A stretch of DNA of 64,000 nucleotides from Fibrobacterota bacterium. GTDB taxonomy: Bacteria; Fibrobacterota; Fibrobacteria; UBA11236. A model generated the notes under the pieces. It had not been told where the DNA came from, ran no database searches, and saw nothing but the letters and a program-made list of their open reading frames with translations. Made by a program: the position numbers and the translations under genes. This document shows, in pieces, positions 35,601 through 43,234 of the stretch (position 1 is its first letter; each line of letters starts with the position of its first letter). Location: positions 1 to 64,000 of the forward strand of contig JAEKLQ010000022.1 in NCBI GenBank assembly GCA_019509785.1, given 5' to 3'.

Positions 35601-37424
35601 ATGCCTATAACCCTAAAAACCACAAGCCTGGCCGCGCTTCTCGGCTGGGCCCTGGCAGCGGCGCAGCCTTCTGCCCCGGCGATGCGGCCGGCGCAGGATC
35701 AGGCCGCCAAGCTGACCCAGTACTACGAGAACCTCGCGACGCGGACCCTGGCGCGCTATTACGAGGAGGAAACCTTCCTCGTCAAGGCCAAGGTGGAGAT
35801 GGAGCCGCCCCCGGAGATCGAGCTCGGGAGCACGGACGACGGGACGCCGGCGGAACCGCCCCAACAACTCCCCGGCCTGCCTTTCCTGCCCGACAACGCG
35901 CAACCGGAAAAGCCCGCTCCCGCCAAGGAGGCCCCGAAGGGCGGGGGTATCCAGGCGGTTACCTATGACGTGCTGGTGGATACCGGCTATTCCGAAAAGG
36001 ACGCGGAATTCATCCGCAACCTGCTGGCGATGACCGCCCGCCTCGACGATGCGCGCGGCGACCGCGTCAGCGTGCACGAAGGCGTGTTCCCGCGCGACAA
36101 CCACGCGCTCACCAGTTATCGTAAGCCGCCCGAACCACCGCCCGCGGCATCGAATGCGCCGCAGCCCAAGTCCAAGGCGGACACGGGCGATGCCCGCAAG
36201 CAGGACGCGCGCGAAAAGGCCGCGGCCAATCCTTTCGCCCAATACATGGATCATCTGCCTTCGCTGATCCCCCTGCTGCTCATCTGCCTCCTGATCCTGG
36301 CTTGCGTGTGGATGGTCTCGCGCGCCATCGTGGGCGCGGCCCGCGCCGAGCGCAAACCCGCCGATGCGCCTCCCGTCCTTCCCGCCGCGCCGATTGCTCC
36401 GGCCCCCGCCCCCAAGGCCCCCGAAGGCAAAGGCCAACCCCCCGAGCTCGCGGCCTTCCGCCCTTTCCTCCTGAATTGCTTCGTCGGCAACCCCAAACAC
36501 TGCGCCCAGATCATCAAGAGTTGGATCCAGCGCGATCCCGATCGCGGCATGCGCGACGCGGCCGCCCTGGTCGCCAGCCTGGACGACCGCCTGATGGGCG
36601 TGTTGGGCCCGGAAATCGGCAAGGATTCGCTTTCCAAGCTCGAGGTCCACCTGGCCGCGGGCGAACCTCCGTCCCCGGACGATTTGCTGAACGTGTACAA
36701 GGAATTCAAGCGCGAGTACGGGAACCTGGCCGGCGCGGATACCCAGGGGGATCAGTACAAGGACATGTTCGGCTTCCTGAAGCAGATGAACGAGCAGCAG
36801 ATCATGCACGTCCTGCGCGACGAATCCCTTGGCATAGCCGGGCTGGTGCTAGCGCAATTACCGGGTGAGATGGCCAGCGGCATCCTGCAGAAGACCGATC
36901 CCGATAACCGGGGCAAGCTCCTCATCGCCATGGGCAACATCGATCATATCCCGCTCAACGTCTACAAGGAAATCGCCGACCGCCTTTCCCTGAAGGCCCT
37001 GGCGGTGGGCAACATGCGCTACGTGGCCGCCGACGGCGTCGACAGCATCCTGGAATTGATCGACAGCCTCCCCTTAAGCATGCAATTCCAGTACATCCAT
37101 TCCATCTCGGAAATGGATCTGGGCTTGGGGGAGAAGCTCCGTAACCGGTACGTTACCCTGCCGGAACTGGTCGGCCTTCCCGACAAGTTCCTGTCCAACG
37201 TGCTGCAAGGCCTCGATCAGGAAACGCTCATCCTGGCCCTCGCCCACGTGGACGATGCCGTGAAGGGGAAAATCCTGTCCCTGCTGCCCGAGCGCATGCA
37301 AATGCTGGTCGCTAGCGGCCTGGATGGGGCCATGGACCGTGCCCCCAAGGACTCCGAAGTCGCCCAGCGACGCCTCTTGCGGAAGATCCGCGAGGAGATC
37401 CGGCATTCGGGGAGACCGGTATGA
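35601..37424 (+). CDS. Natural FliF-FliG fusion protein, first gene of a non-flagellar motor operon
   Basis: About 607 residues. After an N-terminal signal or membrane helix (ITLKTTSLAALLGWALAAA) comes a short periplasmic part matching the C-terminal ring-building region of FliF: KAKVEMEPPP and, near residue 150, a segment ending DDARGDRVSVHEGVF, like the RGD-x-V-x-V-x-x-x-x-F motif of FliF. A single membrane helix (LIPLLLICLLILACVWMV) leads into a Pro/Ala linker and then the FliG middle domain (DESLGIAGLVLAQLPGEMAS in place of EHPQ...) and FliG C-terminal domain to the end. FliF and FliG are normally separate proteins. Most of FliF is missing. Of the FliG torque charges, by hand alignment, one Arg is kept (PERMQML), another is Lys (APKDSEV), the paired Asp are lost. 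Stop overlaps the next start as ATGA. Confidence 0.8.
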   Translation: MPITLKTTSLAALLGWALAAAQPSAPAMRPAQDQAAKLTQYYENLATRTLARYYEEETFLVKAKVEMEPPPEIELGSTDDGTPAEPPQQLPGLPFLPDNAQPEKPAPAKEAPKGGGIQAVTYDVLVDTGYSEKDAEFIRNLLAMTARLDDARGDRVSVHEGVFPRDNHALTSYRKPPEPPPAASNAPQPKSKADTGDARKQDAREKAAANPFAQYMDHLPSLIPLLLICLLILACVWMVSRAIVGAARAERKPADAPPVLPAAPIAPAPAPKAPEGKGQPPELAAFRPFLLNCFVGNPKHCAQIIKSWIQRDPDRGMRDAAALVASLDDRLMGVLGPEIGKDSLSKLEVHLAAGEPPSPDDLLNVYKEFKREYGNLAGADTQGDQYKDMFGFLKQMNEQQIMHVLRDESLGIAGLVLAQLPGEMASGILQKTDPDNRGKLLIAMGNIDHIPLNVYKEIADRLSLKALAVGNMRYVAADGVDSILELIDSLPLSMQFQYIHSISEMDLGLGEKLRNRYVTLPELVGLPDKFLSNVLQGLDQETLILALAHVDDAVKGKILSLLPERMQMLVASGLDGAMDRAPKDSEVAQRRLLRKIREEIRHSGRPV

Positions 37425-38557
37425 TCCTCCAAGCCGTCAGGAAGTCGGGCCGCAAGGCGGCCCTCGCCATCGCATTGCTCGTCACCTTCGCCGCCGCCGC
37501 GGTCGATAAACCGCCTTCCGACCCGTTCGCGCCCAGTTCCACCGGCCTCCGCCAGATCGCGGAGATCATGTCGCGCCTGGCCAAATCCATGGGGGACATC
37601 CCGCCCAACGTCGACCGCATGGCGCTCTCGCAGATCAAGGTCGATCCGCGCCAATTCGATCCGGGCATGGCCCGCTACATACAGGCCCAGGTCGAAGACG
37701 TGTTCCGCAAGGAAGGCCGCCGTACCATCGTGACCTCGCCCGAACTGCGCACCTTCCGCGTGGTGGCGACGGACTCTACTTTCAAGTTCTCCAACACCTT
37801 GCCTTCCATGGAAGATCTCTGGCGCCTGGGCGATAAGCTGCGGGTGGACGGATACATCGAAGGCTCCTGTTCCAAGAGCGCCGACGGCGACGTCATCATG
37901 AACCTCAAGGTGTTCCGGCATCGCACCGGGGAAATCGTATGGTCGAACAGCTTCGTGGCGGGCCCCAACGAGAAGAAGCCGGACATCCTGAACCTGGACT
38001 ACAGCGTTTCGGCGAACCTGCGGCGCTTCCCTATCAAGCAAGGCATTGTCCCGCGGCCCGATACCCTCGATCCCAAGACCGGCAGGCGGGTGCTCGATAC
38101 CCTCGGCTCGCTGGCCCTCACCATGTACGGCATCGAGGGCTCCGTGAGTGAAGCGGTGACCTCCGATAAATCCTTGCTCTTCTCCGTTTCGCTGGGATAC
38201 GGTTACGCCAGCGGCGTGGGCGGACCAGACAGCCTGGGCGTCGATTTCAACATCCAGATGGTGAAATTCGGGATCGAGATGCTGGGGATCTTTTTCCGCA
38301 AATCCAATCCCGATCTCGGCTATTGGCTGGGCACCTATGTGGGGTACGAGGAATTCATCCCCTTCGCCAACAAGGGCCATTTGAGCACGATAAGCGTCGG
38401 CTACAAGTCTCGCGTAAGCCGGCACTTCACCTTGGGAGGCGGCATCAACTTCCTTTTCCTCAACGACAAGCTGCGGGGATTGGGCGAAAATTCGGATCGC
38501 TTTCTGACCTTAGAGCCGGTGGCATATGACCTCACCTATTTGCACTACACCTTCTAG
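37421..38557 (+). CDS. Outer-membrane protein with CsgG/FlgO-like domain and beta-barrel C-terminus
   Basis: 378 residues. Signal peptide (KAALAIALLVTFAAAAV), then a globular domain (about 60-190) with a TolB-N/CsgG/FlgO-like pattern: QVEDVFRKEGRRTIVTS, LGDKLRVDGYIEGS, VIMNLKVFRHRTGEIVWSN. Residues about 240-378 alternate polar and aromatic residues as in outer-membrane strands and end in ...LTYLHYTF with a terminal Phe, the usual barrel signal. FlgO-like proteins form outer rings around some flagella, so it may be the outer-membrane end of the motor; this is inference. The start overlaps the fusion gene as ATGA, with GGAG upstream. Confidence 0.65.
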   Translation: MILQAVRKSGRKAALAIALLVTFAAAAVDKPPSDPFAPSSTGLRQIAEIMSRLAKSMGDIPPNVDRMALSQIKVDPRQFDPGMARYIQAQVEDVFRKEGRRTIVTSPELRTFRVVATDSTFKFSNTLPSMEDLWRLGDKLRVDGYIEGSCSKSADGDVIMNLKVFRHRTGEIVWSNSFVAGPNEKKPDILNLDYSVSANLRRFPIKQGIVPRPDTLDPKTGRRVLDTLGSLALTMYGIEGSVSEAVTSDKSLLFSVSLGYGYASGVGGPDSLGVDFNIQMVKFGIEMLGIFFRKSNPDLGYWLGTYVGYEEFIPFANKGHLSTISVGYKSRVSRHFTLGGGINFLFLNDKLRGLGENSDRFLTLEPVAYDLTYLHYTF

Positions 38558-39785
38558 GCATTTCCGGGCCTTTGCCGGGCCGGCCCTGGCCGCGCTCCTG
38601 CTGGCCGCCTGCGCGGGGGACAAGCCCGATCCGGCGCGGCCGATCGATCCCGCCCTGCCCACCGCCCAGGCGGGCGTCGAGCCCGATAAGGGCCAAGGCA
38701 ATCTGAGTTTCCATTACTCCAACAAGAGCACGGACGCCAACCTGGCCATCGACCTCAGTTCCACGGACGTATATCTGGAAATGACGGGGAAGTCGGCGCA
38801 GGAGCAGGCGGATCAGTTGCGCGCGGAAGCCAAGCCGGATCCCCGCAAGGTCGCGCCTTCGGGCCATAAGCCCACCACGTCCGGGGAGGACGCGAAGGCT
38901 TCCGAGCCAAAGGGCGATGAAGAGAACGATGATGCGGGAGATGCCAAGGGGGAGAAAAACCAGGCTCCCACGGGGGCTCAGTCCGCGAAAGGCTTGCACA
39001 AGGGACCTCCCAAGAAGCCCGAGCCTCCGCCCGAGGAAGATCCGGGAGACTACGAGGACGTAACCACCAAGGTACTGGCCGGCATCCGCCGCGCCCAGGA
39101 GCTGTTCTACCAGAAGCGTTATCCCGAGGCGCTGCAGGCCGCGCGCTCTTCGCTGGATGCGCGCCCGACCGCCGAAGGCTATGGCCTGCTGGGCAGCATC
39201 TATTTCATGCAAGGCAACACCGGCATGGCGCGCCGCCAATGGATGGAGGCCCTGCGCCTAAATCCCGACATGCCGGCCGTGGTCAACATGCTGGATAAAA
39301 CCCGTACGCCCGGCGGCCGCGGTTCTCCCGCGCCCCGCCCGGTCTACCATCCTCCCGCGCGTGCCGCCGATCCCGATGCCCCCTATCCGGAGGAATATTC
39401 CTCGCCGGGCGCCGAAGCCGCGCCATCCTCCTCCGTCCCTGCGGCTCCCGCCCGTCCCGCCTCTTCAGCCGCCGCCCGCCCGTCCGCTTCGGCTCCGGCC
39501 CCGGCAGCCACGCCTTCGGCCGCACCCGCCGATCCCGCCGCGGTCGAATCCGCTCCGCCCGCCTCCGCGCCCCAGCCCGAAGAGGACGGCGACGAGGACG
39601 CCACCGTTCCCGCCACGACTGCACCCGCCGCAGCGCCTGCACCCGCTGCAAAGCCCGCTCCCGCGCCATCCGCGCCCGCCAAAGCGGCCGCGAAAGGAAC
39701 GGCCGCCGCGCCTAAAGGTACGCCGAAGGCCGCCACCAAGGCCGCGCCCGCAGCCGCGAAACCGGCTCAGGAAGGGACCCGATAA
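38526..39785 (+). CDS. TPR lipoprotein with long Pro/Ala-rich tail
   Basis: 419 residues. Lipobox LLAAC (Cys29), an acidic, Lys/Pro-rich low-complexity stretch, a TPR pair (about 175-255: AQELFYQKRYPEALQAARSS, YGLLGSIYFMQGNTGMARR), and then about 160 residues almost wholly Ala, Pro, Ser and Lys. A tail of this kind is stretched and could cross the periplasm or bind peptidoglycan. It overlaps the end of the barrel gene by 32 bases and its stop overlaps the motA start (TAATG). By position it should link the motor to the outer membrane. Confidence 0.7.
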   Translation: MTSPICTTPSRHFRAFAGPALAALLLAACAGDKPDPARPIDPALPTAQAGVEPDKGQGNLSFHYSNKSTDANLAIDLSSTDVYLEMTGKSAQEQADQLRAEAKPDPRKVAPSGHKPTTSGEDAKASEPKGDEENDDAGDAKGEKNQAPTGAQSAKGLHKGPPKKPEPPPEEDPGDYEDVTTKVLAGIRRAQELFYQKRYPEALQAARSSLDARPTAEGYGLLGSIYFMQGNTGMARRQWMEALRLNPDMPAVVNMLDKTRTPGGRGSPAPRPVYHPPARAADPDAPYPEEYSSPGAEAAPSSSVPAAPARPASSAAARPSASAPAPAATPSAAPADPAAVESAPPASAPQPEEDGDEDATVPATTAPAAAPAPAAKPAPAPSAPAKAAAKGTAAAPKGTPKAATKAAPAAAKPAQEGTR

Positions 39786-40597
39786 TGATCTCCCTTTCCA
39801 CCGTACTCGGGGTCATCTTCGGCTTCATCGTCATCGCCGCCGGAATCCTGCACGAAACCAAGGACTGGCACGTCTTCCTCAGCACGTCTTCGCTCGCCAT
39901 CGTCTTCGGGGGTACCGTCACGGTTACCTTCATCGGTTTCCGGTTCCAGTATATCTGGAATGCTTTCAAGGCCACCTTGAGGATTTTCCTCAAGCAATCC
40001 ATCTCGTCCAAGACCCTGATGCTGGACGTGAAGACCGCCATCGAGTGGCAGAAGAAAGTGCAGGCCGAAGGGCCCGCCGGATATGAGGCCATCTCCAAGG
40101 CCAGCAAGGACGAGTTCGTACGGTATATCTTCGGGCTGGCCAGCACCGGGTATAAGGCGGAGGACATCCGCGAGTTCGGCACCACCAACATCGAGGAACA
40201 TTATTTCCGCCACCTGCAAGAGGCGAGCATCCTCAACACCATGGCTTCCATGACCCCCGCTTTCGGCCTGGTGGGCACCTTGATGGGGCTAATCGTCATG
40301 TTGGGCCGCCTCGAGGATCCCTCCAAGCTGGGCCCGGGACTTTCGCTGGCCTTGACCTCCACGCTCTACGGTTTGCTTTTCGCGCGCTTCGTCTTCATGC
40401 CCAGTTCCACCAAGGTCAAGCAGACCTTGAGCATCGACCGCTTCCGGCATTACCTCCTGCTCGAGGCCCTGGTCCTGATCCTGGAGAAGAAGCCGGCCAT
40501 GTACATCCAGGACAAGCTGAACTCGTACCTGAGCCGCAAGGACCAATATTCCATGTTCGCGAACAAAGGCGGATCGGCGCCGGCCAAGAGGCCTTAA
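39785..40597 (+). CDS. MotA-type stator protein
   Basis: 270 residues, four membrane helices (two near the N-terminus, two around 155-205). The signature stretch TPAFGLVGTLMGLIVML with the conserved Pro, LEDPSKLGPGLSLALTSTLYG, and the second conserved Pro in FVFMPSSTKVKQ identify a flagellar-type MotA/PomA subunit rather than ExbB or TolQ, which have three helices. No long cytoplasmic tail, unlike ZorA. It forms a proton or sodium channel with MotB and should push on the FliG part of the fusion protein at 35601. The start overlaps the preceding stop. Confidence 0.9.
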   Translation: MISLSTVLGVIFGFIVIAAGILHETKDWHVFLSTSSLAIVFGGTVTVTFIGFRFQYIWNAFKATLRIFLKQSISSKTLMLDVKTAIEWQKKVQAEGPAGYEAISKASKDEFVRYIFGLASTGYKAEDIREFGTTNIEEHYFRHLQEASILNTMASMTPAFGLVGTLMGLIVMLGRLEDPSKLGPGLSLALTSTLYGLLFARFVFMPSSTKVKQTLSIDRFRHYLLLEALVLILEKKPAMYIQDKLNSYLSRKDQYSMFANKGGSAPAKRP

Positions 40598-40606
40598 GGT
40601 TACGCC

Positions 40607-41281
40607 ATGGCCATCGCCAAGCATCCCAACCGCCACCGCGTCCACGAGCCGGAGCACATCGAAGAAGATTGGCTCATGAGCTACGCCGACATGGTGACCT
40701 TGCTGATGGCGTTCTTCCTCGCGATGCTTTCGGTCTCCCACGTCGATCCAGTCCTCTTCGAGCAGATGAAGAAGGGCCTGCGCAGCGACATCGGCAAGGA
40801 CAAGGACGTGAAGACGCCCCTGGGCGAGATCAAGCACGACCTCGATTCGCTGCTGGCGAGCGAGCGGGCCCGCGGCGACGTGAACATCGATTTGGGCCGC
40901 GAAGGCATCATCCTGGAATTCTCGAGCTCGGCGGTGTTCGATCCGGGCAAGGCGGACGTCGGCCCGGCGGCGCGCGCGAACATGGACAAGGTGGCCGACG
41001 CCATCAAGAACATCGAGTACTACAAGTTCGCCGTGGACATCGAAGGCCATACCGACAACATCCCCATCAAGACCCTCCAGTTCCCGTCCAACTGGGAACT
41101 CTCGGTCATGCGCGCGACCAATATCGTGAAGTACCTGATCGGAAAAGGGATCCCCTCGGAGCGCCTGAAGGCCGCGGGCTACGCCGATACCAAGCCCAAG
41201 ACGCCCAACGTGGATGCCGAAGGGAAGCCCATCCCCGCCAACCAGGCCAAGAACCGGCGCATCGTTCTCAAGATCCACTGA
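40607..41281 (+). CDS. MotB-type stator protein with OmpA-like peptidoglycan-binding domain
   Basis: 224 residues. A single helix carries the ion-binding Asp in MSYADMVTLLMAFFLAML. After a short plug/linker the OmpA-like domain contains the VDIEGHTDN, NWELSVMRATNIVKYL and NRRIVLKI motifs for peptidoglycan binding. It is shorter than E. coli MotB (308) mainly in the linker and C-terminus. It lies 9 bases after motA and is the last gene of the operon. The intact Asp argues that the stator is working. Confidence 0.92.
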   Translation: MAIAKHPNRHRVHEPEHIEEDWLMSYADMVTLLMAFFLAMLSVSHVDPVLFEQMKKGLRSDIGKDKDVKTPLGEIKHDLDSLLASERARGDVNIDLGREGIILEFSSSAVFDPGKADVGPAARANMDKVADAIKNIEYYKFAVDIEGHTDNIPIKTLQFPSNWELSVMRATNIVKYLIGKGIPSERLKAAGYADTKPKTPNVDAEGKPIPANQAKNRRIVLKIH

Positions 41282-41327
41282 AGGCTGATTTCCGCTTGCG
41301 ACGAAGCGTGGAGCGCGCGGCGACTTC

Positions 41328-42098
41328 CTAGCGAGGCGCCTGTTTCGGAAAATCCTCGCAAAACCGATCGATCGCCCGGCATAGAAATTCCGCCAGCCCC
41401 GGCGCCGTTTTGTCGTAATACGCGCGGAACTCCGGATGCTCGACGTAAAGCCGTCCCAACCCACGATAGGATTCCGCATCCGGGCTCCAGAAATTCCGGA
41501 CCCATGCGAGGTGCCGGGCTACCACCGCGCGCGCTTCCCTCGAGCCCGGATCGCTTCCGGACTCCATCAGCGCGGCCAAATCGCGGCTGATGGCTTCCGC
41601 CTCGCGGTTCGTCTCCGCCCAACGCGCTTTCCCCATCGACTTCGCTTTTCTCTCGCTCTCCGCAACGCGTTCCTCGCCGTAAAGTTCGCGCGCCTCTTTG
41701 CGGATGGCGGCGACCTTCTCCGGCGGGAAGCCTTGGTACAATTCGGAATCGGTCAACATAGGTCCTCCTTCGTAATGGGCCAGGGTTTCGTCCAAGGTGC
41801 GGAGCAAGCGATGGAGCCGGCCCAACCGGGCCTCCAGCGCTTTCCTGTGCCCGCGCAGGCTTTCGGCGGGATCGAACTCCGGATCGTCCAGGATCCGCCC
41901 GATCTCGGCCAAGGGAAGGTCCAGCTCGCGGTAGAACAGGATCTGCTGCAAGCGCAACAGATTCGCTTGTCCATACAAACGATACCCGGACGCGCTACGG
42001 CGTCCCGGCTTCAAAAGCCCGATGGCGTCGTAATGGTGCAATGCGCGCACGCTGACGCCGGCGAGCCGCGCGAGTTGGCGAACGGTGTGGCCTTCCAT
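41328..42098 (-). CDS. MerR family regulator with TipAS-type ligand domain
   Basis: 256 residues. The N-terminal winged helix (TVRQLARLAGVSVRALHHYD, GLLKPGRRSASGYRLY) is a standard MerR domain, followed by the dimer helix and a TipAS-like domain (about 110-256) of the kind that binds peptide antibiotics or other drugs. The ATG at 42098 begins MEGHTVRQ; the longer frame is not used because it would run through the promoter. Its own promoter has the 19-bp spacer of MerR-controlled genes (42106-42136), so it is autoregulated. No drug-efflux target lies next to it. Confidence 0.9.
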   Translation of the reverse strand: MEGHTVRQLARLAGVSVRALHHYDAIGLLKPGRRSASGYRLYGQANLLRLQQILFYRELDLPLAEIGRILDDPEFDPAESLRGHRKALEARLGRLHRLLRTLDETLAHYEGGPMLTDSELYQGFPPEKVAAIRKEARELYGEERVAESERKAKSMGKARWAETNREAEAISRDLAALMESGSDPGSREARAVVARHLAWVRNFWSPDAESYRGLGRLYVEHPEFRAYYDKTAPGLAEFLCRAIDRFCEDFPKQAPR

Positions 42099-42105
42099 GT
42101 AAAGC

Positions 42106-42136
42106 AAGATACGCCCTGACGCCGCGTGAGGGTCAA
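42106..42136 (-). promoter_or_regulatory. MerR-type promoter with 19-bp spacer and operator dyad
   Basis: Minus strand: TTGACC, 19 bases, TATCTT. The spacer contains an imperfect dyad CCCTcACG-CGG-CGTcAGGG. An over-long spacer with a dyad between the boxes is the hallmark of promoters that MerR proteins twist into shape. The -10 box ends only 7 bases before the ATG at 42098, so the message is leaderless or nearly so. Confidence 0.8.
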
Positions 42137-42166
42137 GGGGGCATTTCAAATGGGATATTCAAGCGT

Positions 42167-42586
42167 CTTGACTTTGGTAGCTTCATCCTCGGGCAGGCGG
42201 AAGGGGCCGAAACGCTAGAGCTCTGGGCCGGAAACGATTCGCGCTGCTCGTCCATTTTGCTCAAAGCGGAGTGCCTTATCAATCTCCGCAAGCATGCGGC
42301 GCGGCTTCCCAAAGCCGCCTCGGGGAATTGGATGCGGGAACGTTCCGGTTTCCTGGATCAAAGCCTTGCTGAAATCCATCTCAAGGATATCGATGCATCG
42401 GTGCTAACGGTTCTGGATCGGGAGACCGGACTGGCCGATTGCCGGACCTTGGATGCCTTGCATCTGGCCACGGCCTTGTATATGCGGGAACGGGCCGGCG
42501 AAGGATTCAAGCTGGTGACCCTGAATCAGCGTATGCGTCAAACGGCCGCAAAGTTCAAGTTCGATATTCTGCCGTCCGCCGGCTGA
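42167..42586 (+). pseudogene. PIN-domain toxin (VapC-like), 5' end degenerate
   Basis: The frame is open from before 42167 and reads LDFGSFILGQAEGAETLELW, ILLKAECLINLRKH, then GLADCRTLDALHLATAL and KLVTLNQRMRQTA. This follows the PIN nuclease fold in order: first acidic residue, Glu in the second motif, Asp in DALHLA. The fourth acidic position is Asn, and the start region lacks a normal Met; the first usable codon is a TTG at 42257, which would remove the first catalytic motif. No antitoxin gene is next to it. It is probably a decayed or inactive VapC remnant. Confidence 0.55.
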
Positions 42587-42602
42587 GATTACCGGGGAAC
42601 CC

Positions 42603-42618
42603 GTAACCGAAGGGTTAC
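42603..42618. terminator. Bidirectional hairpin between convergent genes
   Basis: GTAACC-GAAG-GGTTAC, a perfect 6-bp stem with a 4-base loop, lies between the PIN remnant stop (42586) and the alkyltransferase-like stop (42619). Position suggests a shared terminator; T-runs are short. Confidence 0.4.
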
Positions 42619-42993
42619 CTAGGCGGGCTTCCACAGGAACCGCGCCAGATCCAGCCTTCCGCGCGCATCCACCGGCACCCCTTCCCGCCGCAGCCTCCGC
42701 GCCTGTTCCGCTCCGCCCTCCGCCGGCAAGGAGATGCTCCCCGCGGCCCCGATCACCCTGTGCCAGGGGAGTTTTTCCTTGCCGGACAAGCTATGCAGCA
42801 CGCGCGCGACCTGGCGCGCCCCGCGGGGGCTTCCCGCCAGGGCCGCGACCTGCCCGTAGCTGGCCACCGTTCCTTTGGGGATGGCCTTGATGACGGCCAC
42901 TATGCGTTCAGTCAGGGGCGCGCGCGTCTTCGCGGTCCGTCCGTCGGCCGCTGGCCTTCGTTTCGCGCCGGACTTGGTTGGGCTTTTCCGCAT
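42619..42993 (-). CDS. Alkyltransferase-like protein (ATL, MGMT family without catalytic Cys)
   Basis: 124 residues. The MGMT DNA-binding fold is clear: TERIVAVIKAIPKGTVASYGQVAALAG, then a GARQVARVLHSL segment with the Arg finger. The active-site motif PCHRV reads PWHRV, so the alkyl-accepting Cys is Trp. ATL proteins recognise O6-alkylguanine and hand it to nucleotide excision repair instead of repairing it themselves. The ATG at 42993 (MRKSPTKSG) has GGA a few bases upstream; the longer frame above it is not family-like. A basic Lys/Arg-rich leader of about 25 residues precedes the fold. Confidence 0.88.
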   Translation of the reverse strand: MRKSPTKSGAKRRPAADGRTAKTRAPLTERIVAVIKAIPKGTVASYGQVAALAGSPRGARQVARVLHSLSGKEKLPWHRVIGAAGSISLPAEGGAEQARRLRREGVPVDARGRLDLARFLWKPA

Positions 42994-43182
42994 TCGATCC
43001 AAGATAACGTATCGCTGCGAGGATCCCGAAGCGCTCAAAGCCGCGCTGCTGGCGCAGCCTATCATCATCCAAGATTCCGCGCCATCCTCGCCTCCGGTGC
43101 AAAGATTCACATGATTTGTCGGAATATTTTACGGTTTTAAAGGGGTAGGAAGGGATTTTGACTTTCTTCGCTAACATCCTCA

Positions 43183-43196
43183 GGCATGGCCTTTGC
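43183..43196 (+). promoter_or_regulatory. Sigma54 (-24/-12) promoter of the PEP-CTERM gene
   Basis: AGGCAT-GGCCT-TTGCA fits the sigma54 consensus TGGCAC-N5-TTGCA, with GG (43183-43184) and GC (43195-43196) exactly 10 bases apart. The expected start is about 12 bases downstream, near 43208, and leaves room for AGGAGA and the start at 43235. PEP-CTERM genes are often under sigma54 control with the PrsK/PrsR system, so this fits the gene. Confidence 0.7.
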
Positions 43197-43234
43197 ATTG
43201 CAGGGGCCCGTCAACTCAATAGGAGAACCCCCGC

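Noticed and set aside
39785-41281. Zorya anti-phage system (ZorAB are MotAB-like)
   Set aside because: MotA here is 270 residues without the long cytoplasmic tail of ZorA, no ZorC/D/E helicase or nuclease is adjacent, and the partner genes are a FliG fusion and envelope proteins.
39785-41281. ExbBD/TolQR energy module
   Set aside because: MotA has four membrane helices and MotA-specific prolines, and MotB carries an OmpA-like peptidoglycan-binding domain, which ExbD and TolR lack.
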